Shown here one piece after another: positions 9,704 through 21,121 of a DNA stretch of 64,000 nucleotides. Positions within the stretch are counted from its first letter, which is position 1. Each line of letters begins with the position of its first letter. Both the position numbers and the translations under genes were made by a program. The stretch is from Calendula officinalis (Eukaryota; Streptophyta; Magnoliopsida; Asterales; Asteraceae), in assembly GCA_963853835.1 (NCBI GenBank), contig OY970820.1, positions 81,650,909 through 81,714,908 on the forward strand, written 5' to 3'. The notes under the pieces are model-generated. The model was not told where the DNA came from, did no database searches, and saw nothing but the letters and a program-made list of their open reading frames with translations.

Positions 9704-10060
9704 GTAGCTACAAAACCCGCCCGATGGGCGGGTATGCTGTAAATTTTAGTATGTAGAAAAATGTCCAAAAACTTTATATATTTCTAAATGACATAATAAT
9801 CGATAGATGTGATAATGATTTTGTATAAAAAAAGGGTAAATGAAGAAATGTTACATATAATTTACAAACAAAAATAAGACTTCTTTGTAAACGACATTTG
9901 CTGTTGAATTAGTGTAATTGTCATCTCTGTCACAACAAATGACCTTCAATCTTTTCTTGTTCTTAACTCGAGATACAGCTACATAAAGCTGACCATGTGA
10001 GAAAACCGGTTTTTGCAATGAGTGTGTTAATTCCGAAAGCATGAGGACTAATATATGGTG
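9704..10060 (-). pseudogene. Helitron 3' end with helicase C-terminus, inverted copy
   Basis: The minus-strand frame 9851-10042 contains VFSHGQLYVAVSRVKNKKRL and TANVVYKEVLF, nearly the same as the helicase tail at 6590-6799. Downstream on the minus strand is the hairpin CCCGCCCATCGGGCGGG (about 9716-9733) and then CTAC followed by T at 9704-9707, a one-base variant of the usual CTRR terminus. The upstream helicase and Rep domains are missing. This and the 6952 end point toward each other across about 2.75 kb. Confidence 0.75.
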
Positions 10061-11262
10061 ATTGATCTTTAAAATATGGGAAGATAATCATAGAATGCCG
10101 GTTTTTATGGAAATTATATTGAGTCGTGTATCACTTCTGAATAAATACGATTGAGTCGCTGATTGATCTTTTAAATATTTATTTGTTTCCTTGTATGTAG
10201 GATCTTTTAAATAGTTATTTGTATGTACGATCTTTTAAATAGTTATTTGTTTCCCTATATGTAGGAAGCCGTATATGGAGCATATGAATGTAGACCGTAA
10301 GCCGTAGCAGATTCGTTTGCCGTATATGGAGCATATGAATGTAGACCGTAAGCTGTACCAGATTCGTTTGTATTAGTGCAAATGACGTGGACCAATCAGG
10401 GAATTCCAAGTGGCATTATGGACGAATAGGAATGCTTGGAATTGTCATGGTGTCAAACCTTTTTCAAATTTAGGCCTCATATATAGTGTAGGATTCGTGA
10501 TGAGTTTTCGAAGATATATATATTTACACCAATACATTACTAAAAACTATTTTGATATGTTATTATATATAACTCAGTCATTATCTTTTTCCAAAAATAC
10601 ATTTTATCCATCAAATCGGGAAAATTAAACTTACCTAAGTGTGAAACACATAGATCAAAAATATATTATAGCATGATTGTTATCTTTATGCAATGAAATA
10701 ATTGTTTTTAGTATAATAAAAACGTAGTTGTTATAATTGATTGAACAAATAACATGCTAAATCGTTTTAACCTCGATGTAAATACAATTCTTGCCCAAAA
10801 AGGAATTAAATAATAAAATAGTTAATTAGAAAGTCGTAACTCGTGTCTGGTACCCCACTTGATGCCTTTGGAAGGGTGCGGTTCAATGGTGGATTATGGT
10901 TACTTGAGGGAGGGAACCAAAACCAACAATATCTTATTAAAAATCCGTGACAATCATTATATGTCTCCACAACTTCTCTCATTTGACCATCTCTATTTAC
11001 TTCCATTCCTTTCCAAAATTTATTGACCATAAACGTCCATTTCATTCTAGTGTACGATTGTGAATTTGTTATTTGAAAATTGTGAAAGGATAAAACTTCT
11101 ATATATAACTCAAGAATTCCCAGCATTCCAGTTTTCTCGCAAAGCATCATATGCTTAGCTCTGTGCAAACGATCATGTCAATCTGCTCGTCAGTTTCGTC
11201 AGTCAACCGACATTATGGTTACATGTTGGTATTGTTGGCCACTTAGAATGTTTGTTTTATTA
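10061..11262. other. Intergenic with an unassigned 120-codon ORF
   Basis: The region contains short direct repeats (10200-10370) and a minus-strand frame at 10806-11168. That frame (120 codons, containing FWKGMEVNRDGQMREVVETY) has non-random looking composition, but I cannot place it in a family and see no supporting splice or promoter signals. It could be an eroded gene fragment or chance. Confidence 0.3.
10268..10370. repeat. Two-copy tandem repeat, 51-bp unit
   Basis: The unit starting GCCGTATATGGAGCATATGA is present twice with period 51 (second copy from 10319), with two or three differences near the end. Just upstream, 10200-10250, GATCTTTTAAATAGTTATTT is also repeated. Confidence 0.8.
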
Positions 11263-11459
11263 CTCCCTCCGTCCCATTTTAAATGTCCAGTATACTATTT
11301 TAGTTTGTCCCACAAAGAGTGTCATTTCCTAAATTTCAACCAATCAAAAAACATTTAAGTGGGAAAGAAAAAATTTGATTGGTGACATTATATAATTAAT
11401 GCACTTTTCTTAAACTGTGTGCTTTTTTGTAGTGGACACTTAAAGTGGGACGGAGGGAG
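11263..11459 (+). mobile_element. Stowaway-type MITE, 197 bp
   Basis: Terminal inverted repeats CTCCCTCCGTCCCA and TGGGACGGAGGGAG are nearly perfect, and TA flanks both sides (11261-11262, 11460-11461), as for Tc1/mariner-derived Stowaway elements. Non-coding. Confidence 0.9.
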
Positions 11460-11656
11460 TATAATAAAGATAAAGATGATGCTTCTATTATAGTAATTTT
11501 ATTCAAATAGATCACCGTCAACGCTCTGTCGGTTTGAACGTTGACGGTCGTCGGCCTCTTCCCATCGTTGGCACCGCACGTTAGTTTGGACTCGTCCTGT
11601 AAATGGCTTCCTCTAGTCGAAGAGAAGAGATGCGAGTGCAGAGGTGGTTTGGTTGG

Positions 11657-12162
11657 TGTTGGGTTAGAAGTATTCTATTACTGATGTATAGATACTACTG
11701 ATCAAGAGTTAATGCTGCTATGACTACTTGATACTGATATTACAATTACTACTGAAGATACAACTTACTACTGATCTTGGCATTTACTACTGATCAACTG
11801 AAATACTACTGATGATGCTATTTATGGAGAATATCGAGTCCGGGATCTTAGGAAAGTTAGTTTAGAAGATAATATCAATTGTAATTGTATTGTAATCGAA
11901 TCCTAAAATAACTAGGTTAACAATTTAGGCTTCAAGGACTATTATATATAGTTCCTTACGAATTGTAAACGTACGTGTGTATTGTTCAAGCATATCAATA
12001 TACATTGAAGCTTTTTGTGATTACTGTGTTCTTATTCTTGTTCGTATTTGTTTACAGTATTTATTGTTCTTAATCAATTAACAAGAATGTTGATCCGCTG
12101 CAACTTCTCATTGTTAGTAGATCTTTAATTAAATAATCTGTTTGGGTTATTCGATCCTGACA
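11657..12162 (+). repeat. RT-B 5' LTR
   Basis: 506 bp, beginning TGTTGGGTTAG and ending CGATCCTGACA, nearly identical to the LTR at 25525-26029 (a handful of differences by eye). A TATA box (TTATATATAG) lies near 11942-11951. The first 170 bases carry five ACTACTGA-type words. Near identity of the two LTRs implies a fairly recent insertion. Confidence 0.95.
11695..11825 (+). promoter_or_regulatory. ACTACTGA word cluster in RT-B U3
   Basis: ACTACTGA(T/A) occurs at about 11695, 11747, 11767, 11786 and 11806, with further ACTGAT matches between. All lie upstream of the LTR TATA box and are duplicated in the 3' LTR. The same word recurs at 21430-21580 and inside the coding frames. Confidence 0.55.
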
Positions 12163-12164
12163 AG

Positions 12165-12176
12165 TGGTATCAGAGC
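12165..12176 (+). other. RT-B tRNA primer binding site
   Basis: TGGTATCAGAGC, the complement of the 3' end of plant initiator methionine tRNA, lies three bases after the LTR end and is the usual minus-strand primer site of copia elements. Confidence 0.95.
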
Positions 12177-12247
12177 TTTACGGTTCTAGATCTACGAATT
12201 AAGAACAGCAAAAAGTTTCATACTTTCGAATCCAAAATTGTTAATCA

Positions 12248-14507
12248 TGTCTGATAACAATGAAAGCACACAGGCTAACAAAATTCTAATTTTCACTCCC
12301 TACAACTTTGGAATGTGGAAGAACAGAATCAAGCAGTAATGCTTATTACTGATTACTCCATGTGGGAAGTTGTTATTGAAGGCAACAAAACAATCCAGAC
12401 TCAAGCAGCAAGTTCTTCAACTGAAGTCGACAAACTCAAGTGTGAAAAAGAGAAGAAAGACAGAGGAATTGAACTCAAAGCCCTAAGCACCCTCTTGCTT
12501 GCTATTCCTAATGATCATCAACATCTCTTTGTTGAATATGATGATGCAAAGAAACTTTGGCAGGCTCTGGAAAAGAGGTTTGTAGGCACCAAAAGCACCA
12601 AAAGAAACATGAAGTATGTTCTGAAGCAAGACTTTGAAAACTTCAAAGGCCAGAAGAATGAATCATTATCACAAGTCTTTGATAGGTTCAACAAACTTAT
12701 TGGTGAACTGAATCAAGTTGGTTACAAACCAGACAATGATGATGTAAACAGAAAGTTTCTTAGATCTTTTGGTGAAGAATGGTCTATGTATACAGTCATA
12801 TATAGACAAGGTGATGCTTTGGAAGAAAAAGAGCTGGATGAATTGTACAATGAGCTGAGAGTGTTTGAATCTAAGGTAAGTACTAAAACTCCCAATTTAT
12901 CTTCAAACAATGCTGCTTTTGTGTCTAGTACATGAACAGGTCAAAAGGCTATAAAGAATGCAGGAATCGAAGATGTAGCAATAGAATCCTTTTTCACTAG
13001 TCATGTGCATACTACATTGATTAGTGAGGATTTGGAACAACTCAATCCTGATCATCTAGAAGAGATGGACATCAAGTGGCAGATGGCAATGCTAAGTTTA
13101 AGAACAAAAAGGTTTCTTAAAAGAACTGGCAGGCAAAATCTGACATACAACAAAGGTGATCGTGCTGGATTTGACAAGACCAAAGTCAAATGCTACAACT
13201 GTAGCAATCTTGGTCACTTTGCCAGAGAATGTCCAAACAAAGATCAAAGATCAAACTACAACAAGAACAGCACTTCAAACTCAACTGCATTATTACTCAA
13301 GAATAGGGGTGGCAATTGCTGACCCGACACGAAACCCGACCTGAAACCGACACGAAAATAAACAGGTTTTGGTTGAGGAAAAAAATAATTGGGTCAGTCT
13401 CGGGTTGAGTCAGGTGACCCGTTTATTAAACAGGTTAGGTTCGGGTCAATGATAATTTAAATGGGTCGACCCGCCAACCCGTTTAATTATTAAAATATAT
13501 TTTAAAACATATATATTTATACTTAATTTATAGTTTACTAGTTAAAACGTAATTAATAGTTAGATAAAAATTAAAAATGTTAGTTAGTAATTTGGTGTTT
13601 AGCATTTTGTTATGAATTTGTGTAATAATAACAACATTTTGACCCGTTTAGCTTATTTGACCTGATAACCTGTTTAACCTGTCTTGTTAAATGGGTTATA
13701 TGGGTTAGATTTGGGTTGAAGTTAAACAGGTTAGGGTTGAGATATCTGACCCGTTTATATAAACACGTCGGTTTCGGGTTGAACGTTTCTGACCCGCCAA
13801 CCCGTGAACCCGAACCCGTCAACCCGAACCCGACCTGAAATGCCACCCCTACTCAAGAAGGACAAGGATATGACTGGAGCTTTCAAGCAGAGGAACATGC
13901 ACAGAATCAAGCTCTCATGACCTTTACTGAGTCTACTACTGAGGTACATTCTAAATCTTGCACTCCTGAATGCATTAAAGCATATAAAGAATTAGAAAAA
14001 CTTAACAAAGAAACACTTGAAGAGATGATTCTAAACAGAAATAGGAGAATTGAATATAATGGTTGTATAGCTGATCTTGAAAATCAAATTAAAATTTATA
14101 AAATAACAGATCAAAAGATAAAAGATGAACTCTTACAAACCACTTATGATAAAGAGTATGCTGAATTAAAACCCAAAGAAACTTTAATTAAATTAGAAAA
14201 ATGTCAAATGGAACCAGAACAGAATAAATTAACTATTAAAAAATTTGAAAAAAGTTCTAAAATAATTGATGAATTAACCAATAATCAATCTACTGAAAAA
14301 GTTATTCATGGGGTGGGATATCATGTAGTTCCACCTCCAACAAATTTTATACCTCCTCTTAAATCAAGCACAGAAAGAACATTAAATGAATTAAAAATAG
14401 AAAATCAAACTGAAACCAATAATGATTCTTCTGATGATGATCAAACAACTAATACAAATTTTCACACCACACAAAGTCAAACTGAATCTCCAAAATATAA
14501 CTCATAA
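12248..14507 (+). pseudogene. RT-B gag, broken
   Basis: The likely start is the ATG at 12248 (MSDNNESTQANKI, then FGMWKNRIK). A one-base shift near 12310-12340 moves the frame to that of 12315-12935, which carries the copia gag domain (KALSTLLLAIPNDHQHLFVE, FLRSFGEEWSMY). A stop at 12933 interrupts it, and gag continues at 13005-13300 with the first CCHC knuckle CYNCSNLGHFAREC (13191-13232). A hAT-type MITE then splits it. After the MITE the frame resumes with GYDWSFQAEE and runs through 13917-14507 as a Lys/Glu-rich coiled coil. The product would coat element RNA in the cytoplasm; in this copy it cannot be made in full. Confidence 0.85.
13304..13851. mobile_element. hAT-type non-autonomous element inside RT-B gag
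   Basis: 548 bp with 11-bp perfect inverted termini TAGGGGTGGCA / TGCCACCCCTA and an eight-base target duplication CTCAAGAA (13296-13303 and 13852-13859), as expected for hAT transposition. It has dense subterminal GACCCG/CGGGTT words and no transposase gene. Confidence 0.92.
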
Positions 14508-14546
14508 AATATACCAACAATCTTAAGAAGAGGAAACCAAAGAAAC

Positions 14547-15209
14547 TTGAACCAGTTAAAAGAACAAAGAAAGCCTGAAAGTGCTAAATCAACAAAATTA
14601 ACATGCTTAATTTGCAACAAAGTTAACCACATAGCAAAGAATTGTCACTTTAATCCTATTAACTGCAAAGAATTCAAAGAATTTAAAGTTAATAGAGAAA
14701 AAGAGAAAACCTCAAAATTAAAACAAACTGAAGAAACAAAAGCAAAAGAACTTAAAAACTCATATGTTGAAACTCCTAAATTTGGAAGAACTGCACAAAG
14801 ATTCGTGGAACACATCAGGCACAAAAATCCAAACAGAAGTAATTATTTCAAAAACAATGGAAAACAAAATCAATTTCCACAATATTCAAAGTTTTCTAAC
14901 ATCAGTAGGAATTATTCCAGGTTTACTACTGATAAAAACCCTAATTACAATGATGTCTGGTACAATTACAAAAACACTACTGACTATGCTAAAAACTCAC
15001 ATTACCCAAACACTACTGGTCCATCAGTAGTAAAATACTCAAAAGCTAAACACTACGGGTATAAACCTAGGTCAGTAGTAAAACAGAACAACAGTACTAA
15101 CCAACATCCTAAGACCAAAACTGCATACAAAGCTCATTCAGTTAGAAAAACTTACTCTTCAAAGGATGAACCCAAGACAAAACAAGCTTGGGTTCCCAAA
15201 ATTAACTAA
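14547..15209 (+). pseudogene. RT-B gag C-terminal part with second zinc knuckle
   Basis: A 220-codon frame, Lys/Asn-rich, with a second CCHC knuckle CLICNKVNHIAKNC at 14604-14645, then basic sequence ending KQAWVPKIN, the typical gag-protease junction. Separated from the preceding gag frame by a stop at about 14505 and a frame change. The paired-knuckle layout matches RT-A, where the second knuckle also lies just before protease. Confidence 0.75.
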
Positions 15210-15223
15210 TCCTTTTACTTTAT

Positions 15224-15670
15224 GTGCAGAGCATTCAGATCCCTGAAGAAGGTAGAACATGGCATATTGATAGTGGATGCTCTAGACACATGACTGGAAA
15301 TCTTCAAATTCTTAGATATTTCAAGTCTTTTGAAGGAGGATATGTTGCTTTTGGAGATAATCCAAGAGGTGGTAAAATTACAGGTAAAGCTACAGTATCA
15401 AATGGTAAGATCACTTTTGATGATGTATTTTATGTTGCTGAGCTTAAATATAATCTGGTTAGTGTCTCACAAGTCTGTGATAAGAACAAAATTCTTTTTA
15501 CAGATGTAGAGTGCATCATTCTTTCTCCTGTTCTTATTTTAGATGAAAAATTTGTTGTTTTAAGAACACCAAGGAGAAACAATGTGTATTGCCTGGATAT
15601 AGGGGGAGAACTCATTTCTTCAAATGAGATCAACTATTTTATATCTAAGGCAAACACAATGAATCAGAAC
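15224..15670 (+). CDS. RT-B protease domain
   Basis: The frame contains the aspartic protease motif WHIDSGCSRHMTG near residues 13-25, followed by conserved FGDNPRGGKITG-like and LVSVSQVCDK segments. It processes the gag-pol polyprotein in family members. The reading frame shifts by one near 15668: the DNA beyond encodes LWQRRMCHTNF, the start of the GAG-pre-integrase domain, in the frame of 15685-17394. Confidence 0.8.
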
Positions 15671-17394
15671 TCTGGCAGAGAAGGATGTGTCACACAAATT
15701 TTAAAAATATGAACAATTTAGTCAAAAAGAATTTGGTAGTTGGTTTACCACAAAAAGAATTTATGTGTGATCATCACTGTGTTGCATGCCTAAAAGGTAA
15801 ACAACACAAGACTTCTCATAAGTCCAAAGCAATCAATTCTATTTCAAATCCTTTGCAACTCTTACATATGGACCTTTTTGGACCTACAAATGTAATGAGT
15901 ATTGGAAAGAAACAATACTGCATTGTTATTACTGATGATTTTTCCAGATATACTTGGGTCTTCTTTCTTAGGACCAAGGATGAAACAAGTGAAGTTATAA
16001 AGAATCTAATTGTAAAGCTGGAAAATACAAGAGATCTCAAAGTGAAAGAAATCAGATGTGATAATGGCACAGAATTTAAAAATACTAATCTAATTGATTT
16101 TTGTGATCTTAAGGGTATTGACAGGCAGTACAGCTCACCAAGAACTCCACAACAAAATGGTGTAGCTAAAAGAAGAAATAGAACCAGCATTGAAGCAGCC
16201 AGATCTATGCTTGCAGATTCAAAATTACCAATAACTTCTTGGGCTGAAGCTGTTAATACTGCTTGTTATGTTCAGAACAGAGTATTAATAGTTAAGCCTC
16301 ACTTTAAAACACTTTATGAACTTTTCAATAAAAGAAAACCATCAATAAGTTTCTTAAAATCATTTGGTTGTCCTTGTACTATTTTAATTACAAGAGAACA
16401 AATTGGTAAGTTTCACTGCAAAGCAGATGATGGAATATTTGTAGGATACTCAACTCAAAGCAAATCTTACAGAGTATTCAACAAACGGCTAAGGATCATT
16501 GAAGAAAGTGTAAATGCATCCTTTAATGAGAATCTGATGAATGAACAGGGAAATGGTCCAGATTGGTTGTTTAACATTGATAATCTAACCAAATCTTTTG
16601 ATGTTAATTATGTGTATAATACAGGAGACTTAAACAATAAAAGCCAACAAGGAGGATCATCATCAAATGGAAGTCAAGATATTATGAAATACATCTTAGT
16701 TAATACTGATCCCACAGTTGATACTGAGGACAATAGTAACTCTGATAACCATAGCATTCTTGACACCAGTAACAACTCCAACTCTGAAGATACTACTGAT
16801 CCTAATAGTAACTCTGAACCTCAGAGTTATGATGATGAAATACACAACAATGATGTCAGTAACAACAATGAACCACCTGAGCTTAATGAAGAAAATGCTA
16901 CTACTGACACCAGTAGCAATGAAGAATCTCCACAAAATACAAACAATCAAGAAGAAACATGGACAGATGCACAAATTCCTGAATCCAATGAGTCAAACCT
17001 AGATAGTCAAATTCCTGTTGACAAAGTTCCAGGAACCAGAACTGAAAAGAATCATCCTTTGGACTTAGTCCTAAGTGATGTCAATTCAAACATGCAGACA
17101 AGAAGCAAATTTAATTCATCATTAAATTCAAATGTTTGTAACATAAGTCTACTATCTAATGAATGCATGTATGAATGTTTTCTGTCACAGGAGGAACCTA
17201 AGAAGATTCAACAAGCAATGAAAGACTTAAACTGGATCATAGCAATGCAAGAAGAACTTCTTCAATTCAAACTACAAGCTGTATGGACTCTTGTACCTCT
17301 ACCAAAAGGAAAAAGAGCCATTGGAACAAGATGGATATTCAGAAACAAGAAAGATGAAAGAGGTATAGTGATCAAAACAAAGCAAGACTTGTAG
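15671..17394 (+). pseudogene. RT-B integrase and start of RT
   Basis: Contains the His/Cys segment (CHTNF ... HCVACLKGKQHK), then the integrase core with LLHMDLFGP and CDNGTEF. The third catalytic residue is altered: the usual NGVAERRN reads NGVAKRRN, placing Lys exactly 36 residues after the second Asp, so the DDE triad is broken. A long Asp/Asn/Ser/Thr linker with TTD/TTE words follows, then RT begins (WIIAMQEELLQF, GTRWIFRNKKDE). A frame change stops it at 17392. Confidence 0.88.
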
Positions 17395-18324
17395 CCCAAG
17401 GATACTCTCAAGAAGAAGGTATTGACTATGATGAAGTATATGCACCAGTTACTAGAATTGAAGCAATAAGAATATTTCTGGCATATGCCTCATATAAGAA
17501 GATCAAAGTCTACCAAGAGCTTGGTATGACACACTATCATCATATCTACTGAAGAACAATTTCAAAAGAGTTGCAATTGACAAAACTCTGTTCACAAGAA
17601 AAGTCAAAGATGATATACTACTGGTCCAAATATATGTAGATGATATCATCTTTGGATCAACAAATGATCAATTGTGCAAAGAATTTGAAGAACTGATGCA
17701 GATCAAGTTCAAGATGAGCTCAATGGGTCCAATGAACTTCTTCCTTGGACTACAAATCAATCAAAGAGCAGATGGTATTTTGATCAATCAATCAAAATAT
17801 GTCAGAGACATTTTAGAGAAATTTGCAATGAAGACTGCAAAAGTGCAAGTACACCAATGGAAACTCACAAACACCTTCATCCTGATGTTGAGGGGGAGGA
17901 TGTAGATGAGCATCTTTACAGATCTATGATAGGCTCCTTAATGTACTTAACTGCATCTAGACCTGACATTATGTATAGTGTTTGTGTATGTGCCAGGTAT
18001 CAAGCAAGACCTAAGGAACTACACTTGCAGGCTGTCAAAAGAATCTTTAGATACTTGAAGAGAAAACCCTCTCTTGGTCTTTGGTATCCACATGCATCAC
18101 CATTTGAACTCATAGCCTACACTGATAGTGACTATGGTGGTGAATGTCAAGATAGGAAATCTACTACCGGTGGATGTCAGTTCTTTGGATCAAGGTTGGT
18201 GTCATGGCAATGCAAGAAACAAACCAATGTCTCAACATCAACTGCTGAAGCAGAGTATGTAGCCACATCTGCTTGATGTGCTCAAGTTCTATGGATTCAA
18301 AATCAACTCCTAGACTTTGGTATA
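17390..18324 (+). pseudogene. RT-B reverse transcriptase and RNase H, 5' part
   Basis: Continues RT in several frames: VAQGYSQEEGIDYDEVYAPV near 17395-17455, then YASYKKIKVYQ followed directly by RAWYDTLSSYLLKNNF at about 17508-17560. The segment normally between these, with the first catalytic Asp (MDVKSAFL) and the GLHQAP loop, is deleted. The YVDDIIFGS motif is present near 17635. RNase H follows with SDYGGECQDRKSTTGG and STAEAEYVATSA, then a stop at 18274. The DNA continues to encode RNase H up to LLDFGI, where the Helitron begins at 18325. Confidence 0.85.
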
Positions 18325-18440
18325 TCTCTATTACTTATAAAGCATTTAGGACCTTTCTAGAAATAGATGACTGAAAATTCAGCCAAATACTTGCTATTTT
18401 TGGAAATTAGCAGCGTTTATAAAAAATATTAGCATGCACA

Positions 18441-18495
18441 AGATTCGAACTGTGGCCATTAGCCTTAATTGAACAAGCTCAAACCAAATGCGCTA
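18441..18495 (-). repeat. tRNA-like (SINE-type) promoter boxes
   Basis: On the minus strand, TAGCGCATTTGG (18484-18495) resembles a pol III A box and AGTTCGAATCT (18441-18451) a B box, spaced like a tRNA. It may be a tRNA-derived SINE head or a decayed tRNA gene; no cloverleaf or SINE tail was confirmed. Confidence 0.4.
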
Positions 18496-18659
18496 CAAGG
18501 ATTTACATGTTGTTTAGAAAAATGTTTTATATAAAGAATAATAAAATGAATATCTGCTGTAACCCACCGAACCATTGACCAATAGATGCATATTCTTGTC
18601 CGTCGGAACTCTAAACGTTATTTATTAAGTGGAAGGATTATTTTCAAAATCCTTTTCAA

Positions 18660-19745
18660 AATGATCCATCTCCCCCTTTTCTTCTACCTTTCAAAAAACA
18701 CAGCTAACTTCTCCACACAACCGTCGTCTACACCTTCGCCGCCGGTTGCGTCGACGCCCTCTTCGCCGCCACATCCTTCTCTAGCCATTTTCACCACACA
18801 GGTCTGTATAATCCGATTTTTCCCTCTTTTTTCGTTTTGTCGTCTTTCTTCCGATTTTTTTCTAGGTTAACAGACCGTTTAGGACTTCAAAGGCCTCCAA
18901 GGTATTGTTATTCGTAGTTTTAAATTTGTTGTTTTGTGTATCTCTTCAAGTATGTGATTCTTATTTAAATTTCCATTTTGATTTTTGTTCCAGGTTGATT
19001 CAATTGTTGTTGTAGAAGCTCCAAGCAAAGCCTGGAAAAAGGTAGATTTGTGATTCAATTGTTGTGTTTAAGTTATCTCTTTAATTTATAGTTTTTTGTC
19101 GTTTATTTTGGGGTTTTGTTAATCGAATGTATGGATTCTTCTTCCAATTTAGTTTTTTCTTAATATATTTGTTGAGTGTGTTAGATGTCATAGCTTTATT
19201 GCTTCACTTTGTGCCAAAAGTGTATGTTTTGAGTGTTGAATTTGAAGCAATTTACTTTTGAGTATTTAAATTGATTTTTATTGTTTCGGTGTAGCTAAAG
19301 AGGCTGTAAAAGTTTATAAACATGTGATTGATTATTATGTGTTCTATATATTGATTGGATTATTGGTTATATGCATGAGAGGTGCAGAGGAGATTGTTGA
19401 GAAAGAGGTAGTGAGTAGAGGGGAGATTGTGTATAATACTTATATTACATAATGTAACACTTTACAATATTCATATGTTTGGGTATTTTTTGTGCACAAA
19501 AGGCCGAATCTAGCAATGAAAGCTCTAGAGAGGAGAATTAATCTGATGATAAGGCTCCTCAGAAGAAAGAGGCTACGGTAACCTTGCAAAATGTTTAAAT
19601 ATGGACTTTGTGGTTTTTATACTTATATTTTCTGTTTTTCTAATTATTTTTTGCATCTAACTGAAACAAAAGCTGCTGCAAATCCAGCTCCTAAAGTTGA
19701 AGAAAACAGTGATTCTGAGAAAACGTCCCTCATCAAATCTATCAC
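18660..19745 (+). pseudogene. Exon-like blocks captured by the Helitron
   Basis: A pyrimidine-rich leader-like block (18660-18800) is followed by short segments bounded by AG and GT, such as VVVEAPSKAWKK (~19010-19040), AEEIVEKEV (~19385-19410), a Ser/Glu-rich piece with SSNESSREEN and DDKAPQKKEAT (~19505-19577), and TKAAANPAPKVEENSDSEK (~19665-19725). The Lys/Ala/acidic composition recalls nuclear acidic proteins such as nucleolins, but this is weak. An in-frame stop occurs in one block. Interpreted as gene fragments carried with introns, as Helitrons often do. Confidence 0.4.
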
Positions 19746-20061
19746 CGTTGAATTTAATTGGCATTTCAAAATGTTCCATCTTCACCTTTTCCTACATTTA
19801 TTTCGCTATTTATTTTTGTTTCGATGACCCAAAGACGGTGATTGATTTGAATACTGGGTCGGTAATTTATGAACCATAGAAATTGCTTTTGTTTTTTGAA
19901 TATTTTATGTTTTTTCAGGGCTTGCTTATTTTTTAATCTATTATTTGAACAATTATAGATATAGAGAAGATATATGAGTTTCAGCAATTAAAAAAAGAAT
20001 GATAATGTGTTTTGTAGGAGAAAGAGGTGTTGTGTATGCTGTGAAGTTGTATCCTGTTGGT

Positions 20062-20365
20062 GCTACTGGTTCGGTTTGGTTCGGTTACTAACCGGTTTTA
20101 AGGGTATAAAAAACCAAACCTATTGTATCCGGTTTGGTTTGGTTTGGTTCGGTTACTAACTGGTTCGGTTATTTTAACAATTCAGATTCAGTTATCTTTT
20201 CGATTTTCAACCAATTTTTTCGGTTATTTTAAATATCAAATAAGAATTGAAGAAACTCAGCTTTTTTCGGTCAAAGCCGGTTTTTAACTGCTTCGAAATC
20301 TTTCCGGTAACCGGCCAGTTTGTGAATACCCGGACCGGTTATGGTCAAAACCGGTTTTGCCTATT
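20062..20365. repeat. CCGGTT/GGTTCGGTT-rich relic in the Helitron
   Basis: Many GGTTCGGTTACTAACCGG-type words, closely resembling the subterminal repeats of the hAT element at 42772-44501. Probably a remnant of a related hAT element; no termini found. Confidence 0.5.
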
Positions 20366-21121
20366 TTGGTTTTGGGTTTTTTAGGCATGGCTAGATGAAG
20401 GTGTACTAGCAATTACCCTCATATTGATGTACTGATTCTACAACTGTCTCCATATGCTTTAAATAAACTCTCAAATAAAGGAGTTGATATTTTGCAATAA
20501 TTGGTTAAAGAGTAAATGGTTACCGAATTGATAGTTAAATCACTCGAGTCCTTTAATTTTTACTAAATGGATTATAAATTGTCTCTGAGTCTGACCCGTG
20601 GTCCGTTTTGACCCATACTAAATTATGTTCTGAATTTACCCAAACTATCCATGTTGTTAATAAAGGCAATTTAATGGGAGATACATGTTCAAGTGAGTAA
20701 TCCCTATGTCTTACTCCTACGTATAAGCAGGCAAATTTGAATATAATGTGTTTGTGATTTTTCAGCCTTCAGCAACTGAATATGCCTTGTAAGAATACAC
20801 AAGGAGTGGACATCCTACACGTAGAGCTTGGCACCATCCCCTATGCACAGCATTTGGCCGCGGCCCTCAAGACACCGTACAGCAACCCATGTGCGCAAAA
20901 CGCTAAGCGAAATATGTGCATGAGATAATGCATCATTTTATCATTTGACCTATTGTTGTAAGCTGCAGTAGTCCCATTTTTAACGTTTGACATGCTAATG
21001 TATATTTTGTTCATCTGTTTTGCATTTGGAAAGAAAAATAAATTGCAATCGACCAACATTTGCTCGCCGTAAAACATAGTTACTGGGTACCCGCCGCCGC
21101 ATTGCGCGGGTACCCGGCTAG

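Larger units (their letters stand above)
18325..21121 (+). mobile_element. Helitron inserted in RT-B RNase H
   Basis: 2797 bp. The 5' end is TCTCTATTACTTATA after A. The 3' end has a hairpin (stem GGGTACCCG/CGGGTACCC, about 21085-21115) and terminates CTAG at 21118-21121 before T. Insertion between A and T without target duplication is the Helitron rule. Joining 18324 to 21122 restores the RNase H frame exactly (LDFGI then SILKTPIFIDN), which proves both ends. No Rep/helicase was seen, so it is non-autonomous; it carries exon-like blocks and other repeats. Confidence 0.93.
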
